A stretch of 42,499 nt of DNA from assembly GCA_910584665.1 (NCBI GenBank), contig CAJUBL010000021.1, positions 1-42,499 on the forward strand, read 5' to 3'. Below are positions 42,360 to 42,499 of this stretch, piece after piece. The DNA is from an uncultured Muribaculaceae bacterium (GTDB lineage Bacteria; Bacteroidota; Bacteroidia; Bacteroidales; Muribaculaceae). The notes under the pieces were generated by a model. It searched no databases. It was not told the origin of the DNA and worked only from the letters and a program-made list of their open reading frames with translations. How positions within the stretch are numbered: position 1 is the first letter of the stretch; each line of letters starts with the position of its first letter. Both the position numbers and the translations under genes were made by a program.

Positions 42360-42499
42360 AATCGGCGTCCATGTCGGACGCCCGTGCTGTGGTAGGTCCG
42401 ACCCCGGGCACGCCTTCGCTCCGCTTCGACGTACCCGGTTACTGGGAAATCGGCGTCCCTGCCGGACGCCCTGTCGTGTGTCGTTCTCATCCCGGGCAC
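42360..42499. repeat. GC-rich palindromic repeat, two 52-bp units, 88-base period
   Basis: Unit 1 at 42360-42411 and unit 2 at 42448-42499 both start AATCGGCGTCC, continue with a GGACGCC complement and end CCCGGGCAC. Each holds a small hairpin GGCGTCC/GGACGCC (42364-42382 and 42452-42470). The units are separated by a spacer that contains TTCGCTCCGCTTCGACGTAC. The array runs off the window, so copy number is unknown. It is likely an interspersed intergenic repeat. Confidence 0.8.

Noticed and set aside
42239..42499. N-terminal extension of the glutaminase-like protein to the window edge
   Set aside because: The added residues are Arg/Gly-rich and coded by the GC-rich repeat; ATG at 42238 fits the family start.
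1..42499. tRNA, rRNA, prophage, integrase or insertion sequence genes
   Set aside because: No cloverleaf-like sequence, transposase or integrase motif was seen on either strand; a tRNAscan-SE and ISfinder run would settle it.

Overview
The window reads as chromosomal DNA from a gut-type Bacteroidales bacterium, most likely near Muribaculaceae or Prevotellaceae (inference). The supporting signs are a SusC/SusD pair followed by DUF4843 and PKD-like lipoproteins, many Bacteroidetes-type lipoproteins, -7 boxes of the form TAnnTTTG, a GlsA/GlsB glycine-lipid pair, TamB and AsmA giants, and two exported proteins ending in a YYNLQG-type C-terminal tag. I saw no tRNA, rRNA, transposase, integrase or CRISPR array.

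Layout. (1) 3-320 (+): the tail of a GT32-like glycosyltransferase, then a tandem repeat (348-488). (2) 493-3669 (-): response regulator, sensor kinase and ApbE lipoprotein in overlapping order. (3) 3881-5020 (-): a UDP-galactopyranose mutase with its own promoter. (4) 5121-14765 (-): a seven-gene, mostly ATGA-overlapping operon: asd, cation/proton antiporter, low-molecular-weight tyrosine phosphatase, DUF5715 protein, AsmA-like protein, HAD phosphatase, aroB. Its leader begins with a 5' stem-loop. (5) 15061-23615 (-): a nine-gene operon: glsA, glsB, Wzi-like outer-membrane protein, small lipoprotein, LegB-like dehydratase, ATP-grasp protein, NeuB-family synthase, PASTA membrane protein, RluA/RluD-type pseudouridine synthase. 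(6) 23746-29261 (+): an OmpA-family lipoprotein and TamB, separated by a nested inverted-repeat element. (7) 29549-37875 (+): a SusC-SusD-DUF4843-PKD-TlpA uptake operon with no carbohydrate-active enzyme. (8) 38496-41171 (+): two secreted proteins sharing a C-terminal tag, one an alpha/beta-hydrolase. (9) 41300-42238 (-): a divergent glutaminase homologue that appears to lack its catalytic residues and carries a cysteine cluster. A GC-rich palindromic repeat lies at the right edge.

The shared theme is the cell envelope: glycine lipids, nonulosonic-acid-like sugar synthesis, galactofuranose supply, capsule-associated and lipid-transport proteins, and outer-membrane nutrient uptake. The items most worth a second look are the degenerate glutaminase, the two nested inverted-repeat elements with different cores (24452-24700 and 37971-38230), the operon linking glycine lipids to an incomplete legionaminic/sialic-type pathway, a dockerin-like calcium loop in the sensor kinase, and a terminator-like hairpin in the SusC leader. 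All family calls come from reading motifs; no database search was run.
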